A stretch of 64,000 nt of DNA from Sphingopyxis sp. PAMC25046 (GTDB lineage Bacteria > Pseudomonadota > Alphaproteobacteria > Sphingomonadales > Sphingomonadaceae). Below are positions 43,611 to 52,482 of this stretch, in pieces (the first letter of the stretch is position 1; each line of letters starts with the position of its first letter). The notes under the pieces are model-generated. The model was not told where the DNA came from. It made no database searches and was given only the letters and a program-made list of their open reading frames with translations. A program made the translations under genes and the position numbers. The stretch is from the NCBI RefSeq assembly GCF_004795895.1, contig NZ_CP039250.1:2108001-2172000 (forward strand), given 5' to 3'.

Positions 43611-45818
43611 ATGTCAAACATGACGACGACTGCGGTGGGTAACACGGCGATACCGGAAAGGGCGGCCGAAAGGCCCTTCTGGTCTGCGCCGGTGCTGCTG
43701 GAATATTGGAACGCCGGGCGGCGCCATATCTGGCTGGCGCTTGCCATTGTGGCAGCGGTCACCGTGGCAGGGGCAATCATCACCCTGTTGATGACGCCGC
43801 AATATACAGCGACATCGCGCATCGAAATCGCTCGTGAACAAGCCAATGTGACCAACGTCGAAGGATTGAAGCGAGAAAGTAGCGCTCCCGATCAGGAATT
43901 CTACCTCACCCAATATTCGTTGCTCAACGCGCGTTCGCTCGCGGAGCGGGTCGAGCGTCGTTTGCGGCTGGCGCGTAATCCCGAATTTTTCGCAGCGCAT
44001 GGCGAAACGCCTGAGGGCGAAGGATTGCTTTCCGGCGTCCGTTCGGGCCCGGTTTCGGCCGCAGATCTTCGCGAACGCGAGCGGCAGGCGGTCGAATTGT
44101 TGCTCGACAATGTCGGGATCTCGCCGCTGCGCGGCTCGGCGCTCGTGGACGTCAGCTATTCCAGCGCTTCGCCGCAATTGTCGCGCCTGATCGCAAGTAC
44201 CTGGGTGAACGAATTTGTGCAACAAAGCATGGATCGCCGCTTGGCGTCGACGGCGGATGCGCGCATCTATCTCGAAGGACGTCTGCAGGGGCTGCGCGAC
44301 CGGTTGGAAAAATCCGAACGCGACCTTGTGAACTACGCCGCGCGACAGGGCATTGTACGACTGTCGGAAATCCAGGGGGAGGACGGGCGGACACGGACGA
44401 CCCAGACCTTGGCGTCGAGCGATCTGGAACAGCTCAATCGTCTTCTCGTCCAGGCAACCGCAGAACGGGCCGAAGCCGAATCGAAGCTGAGCGCAGCGCG
44501 GGCGCCTGGCGCTACGCAGCTCGGTCTTTCGAACCAGTCGCTGAGTACGCTGCGTCAGCGGCGCGCGGAAGCCAACGCTGCCTACCAGGAATTGCTGGTC
44601 CAGTTCGAACCCGAATATCCGCAGGCCCAGGCCGCGCGGGAGAAGGTCGCGGCCCTCGATCGTGCGATTTCGGCCGAGGAAACGCGCGTTCGCGGAGCGT
44701 ACAGCGCGGACTATAATGCGGCGGTCCAGCGGGAAACGGATCTTCGCGCCCGGGTCGACAGATTGCTGGGCCGCCTCGATACGGAAAACCGTTCGAGCAT
44801 CCAGTATAATATCTATCAGCGTGAGGTGGATACCAATCGCGAACTGTATGACGGGCTGTTACAACGCTACAAGGAAATCGGCGTTGCCGGCGTCGGCACG
44901 AACAATATCTCGGTCGTCGATGATGCGGTCAATCCGGTCAAGCCGTCGTCGCCCCGTTTGGTTCTGAACCTCGCGGCGGCGCTTTTGTTGGGCTTGCTCT
45001 TCGCTGGGTTGACCGTCGTAATCCTCGAAAATCTCGACGAAAGCGTACGTGAGCCGCAGCAGATATCGGACCGGCTCGGCGTTCCTTTGCTCGGCGCGAT
45101 CCCGGTGGTTGACGACGAGGTGCTTTCGGATATCGAGGATCCGAAATCCATTCTGTCCGAAGCCTATATGACCGTCCGAACAAATCTGGGCTTCTCGACC
45201 GACCACGGATTGCCGCGGACGATGGCGCTGACCAGCACGTCGCCTTCGGAAGGGAAATCGACTTCGGCCTATTCGCTTGCACGCGTCATTGGCCGCACAT
45301 CGGGTTCGGTGGTTCTGGTCGATGTCGACATGCGCCGTCCCGTCGTGGCGACGCGGCTCGGTCTCGACAATTCGAAAGGGGTGTCGAACTTCCTTGCCGG
45401 CGAGGATAATTGGGAAGACCTCATTCAGACGATCGGCAAGTCCAACGTCAGCTTCATCAGCGCGGGGCCGGTGCCGCCGAGCGCTTCGGAACTTCTTAGC
45501 GGTGACCGTCTCGCCTCGCTGGTCCGCGCGCTTTCGGAACGCTTTGACCATGTTATCCTCGACAGCCCGCCGATGCTCGGACTGTCCGATGCACCGCTTA
45601 TCGCCAATGTGGTCGAGGGTCTGATCTATGTGATCGAAGCCGACCGGACGGCGGTACGCGCCTCGCAAGCGGCGATCACACGTCTTCGGGAGTCGCGTGC
45701 CCACATCCTCGGGGCGCTGCTCACCAAATATCGAGCGCGTCAGTCGGGCTATGGCTACGGCTACGGCTATGGATATAGTTATGGCAAGGATGCTGCTGCC
45801 ACTGACGGCGCTAACTGA
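43611..45818 (+). CDS. Wzc-like co-polymerase fused to a tyrosine autokinase
   Basis: The 735-residue protein has a Wzz chain-length domain (membrane segments at about 40-62 and 445-465, coiled-coil periplasmic part between them) and a cytosolic BY-kinase domain with Walker A TSPSEGKSTSAYSLA (about 543), Walker A-prime VVLVDVDMRRP (about 566) and Walker B VILDSPPMLGLSDA (about 646). The C-terminal tail is a tyrosine cluster (YGYGYGYGYSYG at about 713-724), the expected autophosphorylation site. It controls chain length together with the Wza-like exporter just upstream. Confidence 0.95.
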   Translation: MSNMTTTAVGNTAIPERAAERPFWSAPVLLEYWNAGRRHIWLALAIVAAVTVAGAIITLLMTPQYTATSRIEIAREQANVTNVEGLKRESSAPDQEFYLTQYSLLNARSLAERVERRLRLARNPEFFAAHGETPEGEGLLSGVRSGPVSAADLRERERQAVELLLDNVGISPLRGSALVDVSYSSASPQLSRLIASTWVNEFVQQSMDRRLASTADARIYLEGRLQGLRDRLEKSERDLVNYAARQGIVRLSEIQGEDGRTRTTQTLASSDLEQLNRLLVQATAERAEAESKLSAARAPGATQLGLSNQSLSTLRQRRAEANAAYQELLVQFEPEYPQAQAAREKVAALDRAISAEETRVRGAYSADYNAAVQRETDLRARVDRLLGRLDTENRSSIQYNIYQREVDTNRELYDGLLQRYKEIGVAGVGTNNISVVDDAVNPVKPSSPRLVLNLAAALLLGLLFAGLTVVILENLDESVREPQQISDRLGVPLLGAIPVVDDEVLSDIEDPKSILSEAYMTVRTNLGFSTDHGLPRTMALTSTSPSEGKSTSAYSLARVIGRTSGSVVLVDVDMRRPVVATRLGLDNSKGVSNFLAGEDNWEDLIQTIGKSNVSFISAGPVPPSASELLSGDRLASLVRALSERFDHVILDSPPMLGLSDAPLIANVVEGLIYVIEADRTAVRASQAAITRLRESRAHILGALLTKYRARQSGYGYGYGYGYSYGKDAAATDGAN

Positions 45819-45835
45819 GCGAGGACGGTAAGGGC

Positions 45836-47077
45836 GTGACGGGCGCGAGAACAATTGGGCTGAAGCTTTTTCTGGGCTGGCTTTGCGGTCTTTTTCTGGC
45901 GGTGCTCGCATTCTCGCAGGCCGCGGCCTCAATCGGACTGGCGATCGACAGTTTCCGTCCCCTCGGTGCCGGATTTTTTTCCTGGCGCAGTGGGCAGATG
46001 CGTCTGGCGATCAGCGTGTACGAGCCTGGTAAAAAGGTCGATTCTGAGCGGCTGATCGATACCGGGCGCGCCACGCTGAAGCTCGCCCCTTTGAATCCGC
46101 GTTCCTTGTGGCTCGTCGGCAAGGGGCTGGAGATCGAAGGCAATATGGCAGATGCGCGAAAGGCGATGCGCCAATCCGATCGCCTGTCGCGGCGTGACGG
46201 GGCGGTCCAGCTCTGGCTGGCGCAAGATAATTTGCGCTATGGCTCGCCGGCCGAGGGGATACGTCACTTCGACCTGATGTTTCGCGGTGATCATCGCGCC
46301 ACCACCGAGATGATGCCAGCGCTCGCTATGATCATCATGTCGCCTGAGGGACGCCGCCACCTTGCTCCCTATATCAGGCGTGATAATCCGTGGATTTTGG
46401 ATCTTGTCCAGGCAGCGGTAACAAGGCTGCCGCGTTCGGCCCCGGTTGCGCAGCTGTTGATCGACCGCCGGGCGGTTGCGCCCGATGTTCCGTATATCCG
46501 TCCCATCTATGCGCAGCTGGTCGGCAGGCTGTTTCAGGAAAAGCAATATGAACTAGCACTGCGATTGCACCCGCAGCTGCCCGGCGCGGAAAAAGAGAGC
46601 TTGCATGGCGTGAGCGTGACCGCCGACGCAACCGAGGGGTATCCTCCCTTCGTCTGGGCATTTGCTGATGGGGCAGAGCAAGGCGCGGTTCCGATCGCGC
46701 TTGACGACGGCCAGACCGGACTGGAAATAACGGGCGCGCCCGGTACGGTCGGGATCGCAGCCAGCAAGATTTTCACGCCCCCTGCCGGTTCGGCATTCCG
46801 TTGGCAGGTGATCGATCGAACGCCCAATTTGCAAGCATCGGCAAATTGGGAGATGACGTGCCTGCTGGGCCCGTCGGTGAAAACGATCATCCGGTCCAAC
46901 GATCTGCTTGCAACGTCCGTGCCGCTGAAGCGGACGCATGAGCTGCGGGTACCGGATGGCTGCAGACTCGTCCGGCTCGATATGCGCGTCGCCGGGGGCA
47001 TCGGCCGCAACCCGAGCTTGTTCTCGATCGGCAAATTGTCCTTGGCCGGAGGCCGCGCTCCCGGAAAGGCGCGGTAA
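45836..47077 (+). CDS. Hypothetical protein, one membrane segment and helical repeats
   Basis: I do not recognise this 413-residue protein. It has an N-terminal membrane segment (LKLFLGWLCGLFLAVLAFSQ), then a helical, TPR-like part (about residues 60-250; TGRATLKLAPLNPRSLWLVG, AQLVGRLFQEKQYELALRLH) and a C-terminal beta-rich part (about 275-400) resembling a carbohydrate-binding sandwich. The GTG start at 45836 is 17 bases after the Wzc stop, with AAGGG close by. The position suggests a locus-specific scaffold or assembly role in the periplasm. It contains a perfect 10-bp inverted repeat at 46823-46850 and ends in a palindrome shared with the convergent gene. Confidence 0.75.
   Translation: MTGARTIGLKLFLGWLCGLFLAVLAFSQAAASIGLAIDSFRPLGAGFFSWRSGQMRLAISVYEPGKKVDSERLIDTGRATLKLAPLNPRSLWLVGKGLEIEGNMADARKAMRQSDRLSRRDGAVQLWLAQDNLRYGSPAEGIRHFDLMFRGDHRATTEMMPALAMIIMSPEGRRHLAPYIRRDNPWILDLVQAAVTRLPRSAPVAQLLIDRRAVAPDVPYIRPIYAQLVGRLFQEKQYELALRLHPQLPGAEKESLHGVSVTADATEGYPPFVWAFADGAEQGAVPIALDDGQTGLEITGAPGTVGIAASKIFTPPAGSAFRWQVIDRTPNLQASANWEMTCLLGPSVKTIIRSNDLLATSVPLKRTHELRVPDGCRLVRLDMRVAGGIGRNPSLFSIGKLSLAGGRAPGKAR
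46823..46850. repeat. Perfect 10-bp inverted repeat inside the hypothetical gene
   Basis: CCCAATTTGC (46823-46832) and GCAAATTGGG (46841-46850) are perfectly complementary around an 8-base loop. It lies in the coding region for residues about 330-338. Such a stable hairpin inside a coding region is uncommon; it could slow translation or be chance. Confidence 0.6.
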
Positions 47078-47094
47078 GGATATTGGAATCCTTA
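47075..47094. terminator. Palindrome covering both convergent stop codons
   Basis: TAAGGAT (47075-47081) pairs with ATCCTTA (47088-47094) around a six-base loop. The TAA stop of the plus-strand gene is the first three bases of one arm, and the minus-strand TAA stop is the end of the other arm. It may serve both directions as a transcript-end hairpin, though no long T-run follows. Confidence 0.45.
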
Positions 47095-48201
47095 TAGGCC
47101 AAGGCCTTCGATCAGCGACTGATTGACCTTGTCCACCGAATATTTCTCTTCGGCCATTCGCCGGCTTTCGGTACCCCATGCGGCCCGCAGAGAGGAATCG
47201 CGTGCAAGCCGGATCATCGCATCGGCGAGGGCGCCGGCATCCCGAACCGGGACGAGGAGCCCGTTTACGCCATCGACAGTCGTCTCGCGGCATCCTGGCG
47301 CGTCGGTGGTGATGATGGGCCGCCCCATCCCCATCGCTTCCAATACGGTGCGGGGTGTGCCCTCGCGCCACGACGGGAGGACGAATACCGACGCTTGCGC
47401 AATGGCGGGACGTACGTCGTTCAAATGACCGAGATATTCGATACCCGAGGCGATCCAGCGGTCGAGTTGTTCCCGGCTTACCGCATCGGGACCGGTATCG
47501 AGCATCCCGGCCAGCAGGAAACGCGCCGCCGGTATGGTGGTCCTGACTTGCGCCGCGGCTTCGGCATATTCCTCCAGCCCCTTGCTCCGCAAAAGGCGGG
47601 CGAGGCTGAGGAACACGGGGGCGGGCGGAAGCGGCGCGACATCATAATGATCGAGGTCGAGGCCCGAGCCGTTGACGATCACAGCCTTGTCCGGCTTGCG
47701 GAGGCTTCCCGCCGCGATGAAATCGGCGAGATCGTCGGGGTTCTGAAAGACGACATGGCTGTTGGCGTCGGTCGCCATGCGATAAAGGCGCTGTGCTATT
47801 TTCTGGGTCGCCGCGCGTGCCAGCCCGTCGCCGGCGATAAAGGCAAACCCCAATCCTGTGACCATGCTTGCCGACCGCGCTCCGGCGCGGCTGGCGGCCA
47901 AACTTCCCCAAATGTTGGGCTTTATAGTGTAGTTGAGGACAAAATCCGCCCCGACCTTGCGGATCAGCTGATAGATGAAGCCATGATAATTGAGATCGCC
48001 CAATATGCTGATCCGCGTGCGACGCAGCGGGACGCTGTGCGGCGTGGCTCCGAGCTCAAGAACGGCGTCGCGCCATTCTCCATCGAGATCGGGCGACGAG
48101 ACATGGAGTTCATGTCCGCGCGCGATGAGGTCGCGAATCAAAGGGCCGCGGAAATTGACGAGATACTGCGGATGCGATCCATTGATCAGAATTTTGCTCA
48201 T
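47092..48201 (-). CDS. Glycosyltransferase family 4
   Basis: The 369-residue protein is a GT-B fold retaining glycosyltransferase. The start MSKILINGSHPQYLVNFRGP, the LSLARLLRSKGLEEYAEAA segment (sugar-nucleotide domain start) and the EGTPRTVLEAMGMGRPIITT motif with E-x7-E-like acidic residues are typical of GT4. It is minus-strand, opposite to the surrounding operon, and 92 bp upstream of the epimerase gene on the other strand. It is the only clear glycosyltransferase in the locus. Sugar and acceptor are not known. Confidence 0.92.
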   Translation of the reverse strand: MSKILINGSHPQYLVNFRGPLIRDLIARGHELHVSSPDLDGEWRDAVLELGATPHSVPLRRTRISILGDLNYHGFIYQLIRKVGADFVLNYTIKPNIWGSLAASRAGARSASMVTGLGFAFIAGDGLARAATQKIAQRLYRMATDANSHVVFQNPDDLADFIAAGSLRKPDKAVIVNGSGLDLDHYDVAPLPPAPVFLSLARLLRSKGLEEYAEAAAQVRTTIPAARFLLAGMLDTGPDAVSREQLDRWIASGIEYLGHLNDVRPAIAQASVFVLPSWREGTPRTVLEAMGMGRPIITTDAPGCRETTVDGVNGLLVPVRDAGALADAMIRLARDSSLRAAWGTESRRMAEEKYSVDKVNQSLIEGLGL

Positions 48202-48293
48202 AGGTCTCGTTTGAGAATGATTTGAGAAAATGGTCGACTGCGCGCGCCGCACCCGATTTAGTGATCCGGTCTGATGTAAAGGAATCGATCGAT

Positions 48294-49175
48294 ATGCAAG
48301 TCGCGATCGCTGGTGCCAGCGGTTTTCTCGGGCGCCATCTGGCCGCCCGCCTCGCGCGCGACGGCGTGACATGTCGCATCCTGTCACGGCGGGATATGGA
48401 GCAGGGCGATATTCCCGGATTTCTTGCCGGGTGCGGCACGGTGGTGAATTGCGTCGGCGAGAAATCGGGCGTGGGGGAGGCGGCCGAACTGGCCAATGTA
48501 ATCATTCCACAGCGACTATATGAAGCCGCGCGGAATGCCGCCGTGAAGCAGTTTGTGCACGTCAGCAGCGTGGCGGCCGTCGCCAGTAGCAGCAATTTCG
48601 GCGAATTGCTGGATGACACCGTAACGCCCCGGCCCGACAGCCCCTATGGGCGAAGCAAGCTGCGCGGCGACGAGGCTCTCCACCGCATTGCGAGCGGCGG
48701 GCCCCTTCTGACGATATTGCGTCCGCCGATCCTGATCGCGGAGGATGCGCCCGGCGTTTTTGCGCTCTTCCGCCGCGCGGCGGAGCGTGGCTTGCCTTTG
48801 CCGTTGAAGGGCGCCGAGGGGCGTCGCAGTTTTATGCACGTCGACAATTTCGTCGAAGCGGTGCTCGCTGCGATTCGCACCGGGCAAGCTGGGACATATA
48901 TCGTGACCGACAGCGCGCCGCTCACGTCGGAGGAGCTTTACGCGAGGATGCTCGTCGCGGCGGGGCGTCGCAAACGCGTCTTCTCCGTTGGAGAACTGGG
49001 GCGTCGGATGCTGCAGAAGCTGCTTGGCCGACGCGGAGAGAGCCTGTTTGGCGCCGCGGCTTTCGATGGCGGCCGTTTTGCCCGCGCGGCAAGCCCACAG
49101 TGGCTGGTGCCTCCTGACGATATTGTTCGCGCAGCCATGGGCAGGGCGGTGAACCCGCCGACGCGAACGGGGTAG
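48294..49175 (+). CDS. NAD-dependent sugar-nucleotide reductase/epimerase (WreQ/WbpV-like)
   Basis: This is a short-chain dehydrogenase of the extended type: MQVAIAGASGFLGRHLAARL with GxSGFLG, then HVSSVAAVASSS and YGRSK (YxxxK active site) near residue 120. It is 293 residues. The best match I can offer is the reductase that turns UDP-4-keto-6-deoxy-GlcNAc into UDP-QuiNAc, because it lies next to a small sugar-phosphate transferase as in rhizobial O-antigen loci, and the dehydratase for that substrate is in the same cluster. An epimerase of another sugar is possible. The ATG at 48294 has AAGGA about 10 bases upstream. Confidence 0.8.
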   Translation: MQVAIAGASGFLGRHLAARLARDGVTCRILSRRDMEQGDIPGFLAGCGTVVNCVGEKSGVGEAAELANVIIPQRLYEAARNAAVKQFVHVSSVAAVASSSNFGELLDDTVTPRPDSPYGRSKLRGDEALHRIASGGPLLTILRPPILIAEDAPGVFALFRRAAERGLPLPLKGAEGRRSFMHVDNFVEAVLAAIRTGQAGTYIVTDSAPLTSEELYARMLVAAGRRKRVFSVGELGRRMLQKLLGRRGESLFGAAAFDGGRFARAASPQWLVPPDDIVRAAMGRAVNPPTRTG

Positions 49176-49179
49176 AAGA

Positions 49180-49734
49180 TCAGGCGGCCGCGTCGCCGCG
49201 GCCGCCGCCGATGGCGGTTCGAACAAGTATCGAAATATCCGCCATAACGCTCGGGTTTGCGGCGTAGGCCGCATCGATCTGAGCAAGCTTGACCGGGGTC
49301 GACATATCGACGCCCTGAATTTGCGCGAGCCCGGTTATCCCGGGCCGAATGTGGAAAACGCCGAGCCTGTCCCGTTCCGCGACCAATTCGGTCTGGCTTT
49401 CGAGGCAGGGGCGAGGGCCGACCAAGCTCATCTCGCCGCGCAAAACACACCAGAGTTGGGGTAATTCGTCGATCTTGAGCCGGCGCAGAACCGTTCCGGT
49501 CCGGCTGATCGCGGCCGCACCGACCTGATGCGAGGCGAGGTGGGGCGTGTCCGGCGGCATCGTCCGCATCTTCACGAGGGTAAAGGGACGGCGATTACGG
49601 CCCACTCGTCGCTGTGTGAAAACCGGATTGGCCCTGATGTCGATGAAAATCGCGAGACTCGCGATCAGGCAGATAAGGAGGGCGGGGACGAAGAGAAGCA
49701 GCGAAACGGTTATATCCATGAAGCGCTTCGTCAT
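49180..49734 (-). CDS. Initiating sugar-phosphate transferase (polyprenyl-phosphate type)
   Basis: The 184-residue protein is the catalytic part of the WbaP/PssA-type polyprenyl-phosphate glycosylphosphotransferases, which start a repeat unit on undecaprenyl phosphate at the inner membrane. It has one N-terminal membrane segment (ITVSLLLFVPALLICLIASL) then VFTQRRVGR and KIDELPQLWCVLRGEMSLVG with PRP (the usual Asn is Cys in LWCVL). The short form with C in this motif is like rhizobial QuiNAc-1-P transferases. Start: ATG at 49734, no clear ribosome-binding site. It is convergent with the reductase gene (4 bp apart) and divergent from the flippase gene; the 291-bp gap upstream shows no gene. 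Confidence 0.9.
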   Translation of the reverse strand: MTKRFMDITVSLLLFVPALLICLIASLAIFIDIRANPVFTQRRVGRNRRPFTLVKMRTMPPDTPHLASHQVGAAAISRTGTVLRRLKIDELPQLWCVLRGEMSLVGPRPCLESQTELVAERDRLGVFHIRPGITGLAQIQGVDMSTPVKLAQIDAAYAANPSVMADISILVRTAIGGGRGDAAA

Positions 49735-50025
49735 ATCGAAAATATACCCGTCATGGTCCTGAGATCGGAAAGTGGAATGCGATGCGCCCGCCGAGTGCAC
49801 GGTGCGCGCGTATAGATGGCGCGAGCTTTCCGGGCTATTGGAAATTTGAGGCCGGTTGCGACTGGCGGGAGTCGCGACATCAGAAGAGTTGCGCGTCGGC
49901 GCTTCGGCCTATAGGGCGGCCGGGCGATCTTGCTCCCGACCTCGCCTGCGCTCGCAAGTCACTCACCGACGAGCGGACGTGGCGTGATCGGAGTTCCTCA
50001 ATCAAGAAATCGACTAATAGAAAAA

Positions 50026-51348
50026 ATGGGACTTTTCTCGAGGCTCGGCGATGCGGCTCGACAGATCCGGCTGTTTTCCCTGCGGGACATGGCTTGGCAA
50101 TATGCCGCCAGCTTCGGCGTCGCCATATTCGGCGCGCTCTATATTCTCGCTGCGGGCCGTGTGCTCGGGCCACAGGATTTCGGCGCCTATGCGCTCGCCA
50201 TGGCGGTTCCGACGGTCGTAAACGCGCTGTTCGATTACCGTATCCAGGAAGTTTCGATCGTCGTTCTCAGCGAAAAGGCGAGCGCGGAAGATTCGGCGCG
50301 CAACATGCGGTCGCTCTTTCTTTTCGACGTACTCGCGCGAACCGTAGCGTTCGGCATTTCGGTACCCGCTGGTTTTCTTGTTCTGCGAGCGCTCGGAATC
50401 GACGTCGATCCAGCGGTCCCGTGGCTGGCGGCTTTGGGGGTGTTTGGCGCCAAGGTCGGAATTGGTCCCGCGATCGGAATCATGCGCCTCTCGGGAAAAA
50501 TTCACAAATATGCACTGCTTCAGTCGCTGGACTGGGCGCTGAGGCTGCTGGGTTTCGGCATCGTCTTTCTTCTGGGGCAAGCGACGGTCGAAACGGCATT
50601 TCTGGTCCAGGTTCCGCCGGCGATCGTCATCAACCTGTGGATATTGTACCTCGCGCGCGGTATCGCCCGTCGGAGCTACGGCCCCATCCCCGGTCTCTCC
50701 GGTGCGGCGGATCAACTATGGATCTTTTACCGCGAGCGATCGAAGCTGCTCTTCAGCAGCCAGACGATTTCTGCGGTCGATTCGGTGGTGAAGGAACTCG
50801 ACACACTGATATGCGGGATATTCCTCTCGCAGCATAATGTCGCGGTCTATAAGATTGCCAAGAGTATCGCCGGTATGGCTTGGAAATGCGTCGACCCGAT
50901 CTTCGTCGTCATTCTGCCGAACGTCGCTGCTTATGTCGCCGACGGGAAGATGGCCGAACTGTCCACTATTCTGAAAAAGACCACGATCTATCTGCTTGCC
51001 ATTGCGTTATTCGTATATCTTGCGGGATGGGCACTGGTTTATCCGCTCGCACATTATGTGTTCGGGCCCGAATATAGCGACGTCCCTTCGATATATCCCC
51101 TGATATCCTTGTGGATCGTTGTCGCACTGCCGTTCATATGGACGCATTCGGTCGCGATCGCGTCGGGCAATGCCGCGCTTCAGGCCTGGTCGGGTTTGCT
51201 GGGAGCAGGCATCGGAATCGCGGCGCTGGTGATCGGTGCGGCATCCTGGAGCCTTTCCGGCGCGGCGCTCGGGCTGTCCGTCGCCTATGCTGCGGCATTC
51301 GTCATTTCGTGGATACTGCTCGTTAAAAAGAAGATCGTGACATGGTAA
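50026..51348 (+). CDS. Wzx-type polysaccharide flippase
   Basis: This 440-residue multi-pass membrane protein belongs to the MATE/Wzx (polysaccharide transport) superfamily. It starts after MGLFSRLGDAARQIRLFSLR with AWQYAASFGVAIFGALYILA, then has about 12 helices, including KELDTLICGIFLSQHNVAVY, a typical Wzx helix-7 motif. It should flip lipid-linked repeat units to the periplasm. The start is ATG at 50026; upstream in-frame residues look non-hydrophobic and unlike the family. Its stop overlaps the next ATG by 7 bases. Confidence 0.88.
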   Translation: MGLFSRLGDAARQIRLFSLRDMAWQYAASFGVAIFGALYILAAGRVLGPQDFGAYALAMAVPTVVNALFDYRIQEVSIVVLSEKASAEDSARNMRSLFLFDVLARTVAFGISVPAGFLVLRALGIDVDPAVPWLAALGVFGAKVGIGPAIGIMRLSGKIHKYALLQSLDWALRLLGFGIVFLLGQATVETAFLVQVPPAIVINLWILYLARGIARRSYGPIPGLSGAADQLWIFYRERSKLLFSSQTISAVDSVVKELDTLICGIFLSQHNVAVYKIAKSIAGMAWKCVDPIFVVILPNVAAYVADGKMAELSTILKKTTIYLLAIALFVYLAGWALVYPLAHYVFGPEYSDVPSIYPLISLWIVVALPFIWTHSVAIASGNAALQAWSGLLGAGIGIAALVIGAASWSLSGAALGLSVAYAAAFVISWILLVKKKIVTW

Positions 51349-52418
51349 AGGCCCGCAAGGCGCATTTGGTCCTCGCGCAGGACAATCGGTCGTGGATCAT
51401 CGAAAAGATGGCTGCGCGGATCGCCGAACATGCCCCGGCTTTCGGCTTTGCTGTTTCGGTGGGCGAGGCCGAGGACGCCGACGCCGACGTGAACCATTGG
51501 ATGAGCTATGCCTTCGCCAACGTGCCGCACAACACGCCGGCGACGATGCTCATCACGCACCTCGACGATCCCTACAAGGTAGGCCTGGTCAAGAGCGAGC
51601 TGACCTCGGGTGTCGATGTTGGAATCGCGCTGTCGAGCCATACGTGCGACACGCTGGTTGCCGCGGGCGTGGGCGAGACGTCGCTTGCTTTTGCGGTGCC
51701 CGGCCATGATTTCGCGGCCGCACCGAGGCGCATCGTGATCGGCTTGACCACCCGGCTCTATGCCGACGGCCGCAAGCGCGAGGCCATGCTGGTTGAAATG
51801 GCGCGAACGATGCGTCTCGACCGGTTCCGGTTCGAAATTTTCGGCCTCGGCTGGGAAGACGTCATCCCGCTCCTCGAAGCAGCGGGGGCCGAGGTCGCCT
51901 ATTCGCCCGGGACCGATGATTTCCGGGCCGACTATGTCGAGATGATGGCCCGCGTGCCGGCGTTCGATTATTATCTCTATCTGGGCCGGGACGAAGGGTC
52001 GCTCGGAACGCTCGACGCATTGGCCGCAGGGGTGAAGACGATCGTCACGCCGCAGGGCTTTCATGTCGACCTTCCCGGCGGTATCACCCATGCCATATGG
52101 TCGCAGGAAGAACTGGAAACGGTGTTCCGCGACCTCGCGGAGGAGGTCGATCGGCGCGCAGGTGCGGTCGCCGGCCTGACGTGGCAGTCGTATGCCGAGG
52201 CGCATACGATCATCTGGCATGCGATACTGGACGGGCGGGTCGGAGAAGTCGCCGGTTTGCTGGCGGCGCATCGCGGTCACCATGCGCGCGAGATCGCGCC
52301 GGTGAGCGAGGGGCGTGCGACGATGCTGCGCCGCCTCGTCAGTCCTTACCGCATCCGTTCCGCACTCAGTCACATCCCTTTGCTCAAACCCGTTCGGGCG
52401 TGGGTTAAAGGACGCTAA
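51342..52418 (+). CDS. Divergent GT-B-like glycosyltransferase
   Basis: I do not recognise a named family for this 358-residue protein. The N-terminal half (LVLAQDNRSWIIEKMAARIA, NVPHNTPATMLITHLDDPY) looks like a Rossmann-type acceptor domain. The C-terminal half has an acidic Gly-rich motif (DEGSLGTLDALAAGVKTIVT) similar to the donor-binding E-x7-E of GT-B enzymes, followed by an HVDLPGGITH loop. The gene overlaps the flippase gene by 7 bases and precedes gmd. A glycosyltransferase role is inferred; few clear transferases are otherwise encoded in this locus. Confidence 0.6.
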   Translation: MVKARKAHLVLAQDNRSWIIEKMAARIAEHAPAFGFAVSVGEAEDADADVNHWMSYAFANVPHNTPATMLITHLDDPYKVGLVKSELTSGVDVGIALSSHTCDTLVAAGVGETSLAFAVPGHDFAAAPRRIVIGLTTRLYADGRKREAMLVEMARTMRLDRFRFEIFGLGWEDVIPLLEAAGAEVAYSPGTDDFRADYVEMMARVPAFDYYLYLGRDEGSLGTLDALAAGVKTIVTPQGFHVDLPGGITHAIWSQEELETVFRDLAEEVDRRAGAVAGLTWQSYAEAHTIIWHAILDGRVGEVAGLLAAHRGHHAREIAPVSEGRATMLRRLVSPYRIRSALSHIPLLKPVRAWVKGR

Positions 52419-52482
52419 TCTGTTGCATTGCGCGGCACCTCTCTCTAGTTAGCGCGGCGCTGCATTTTGAAAGACCTCGTTG

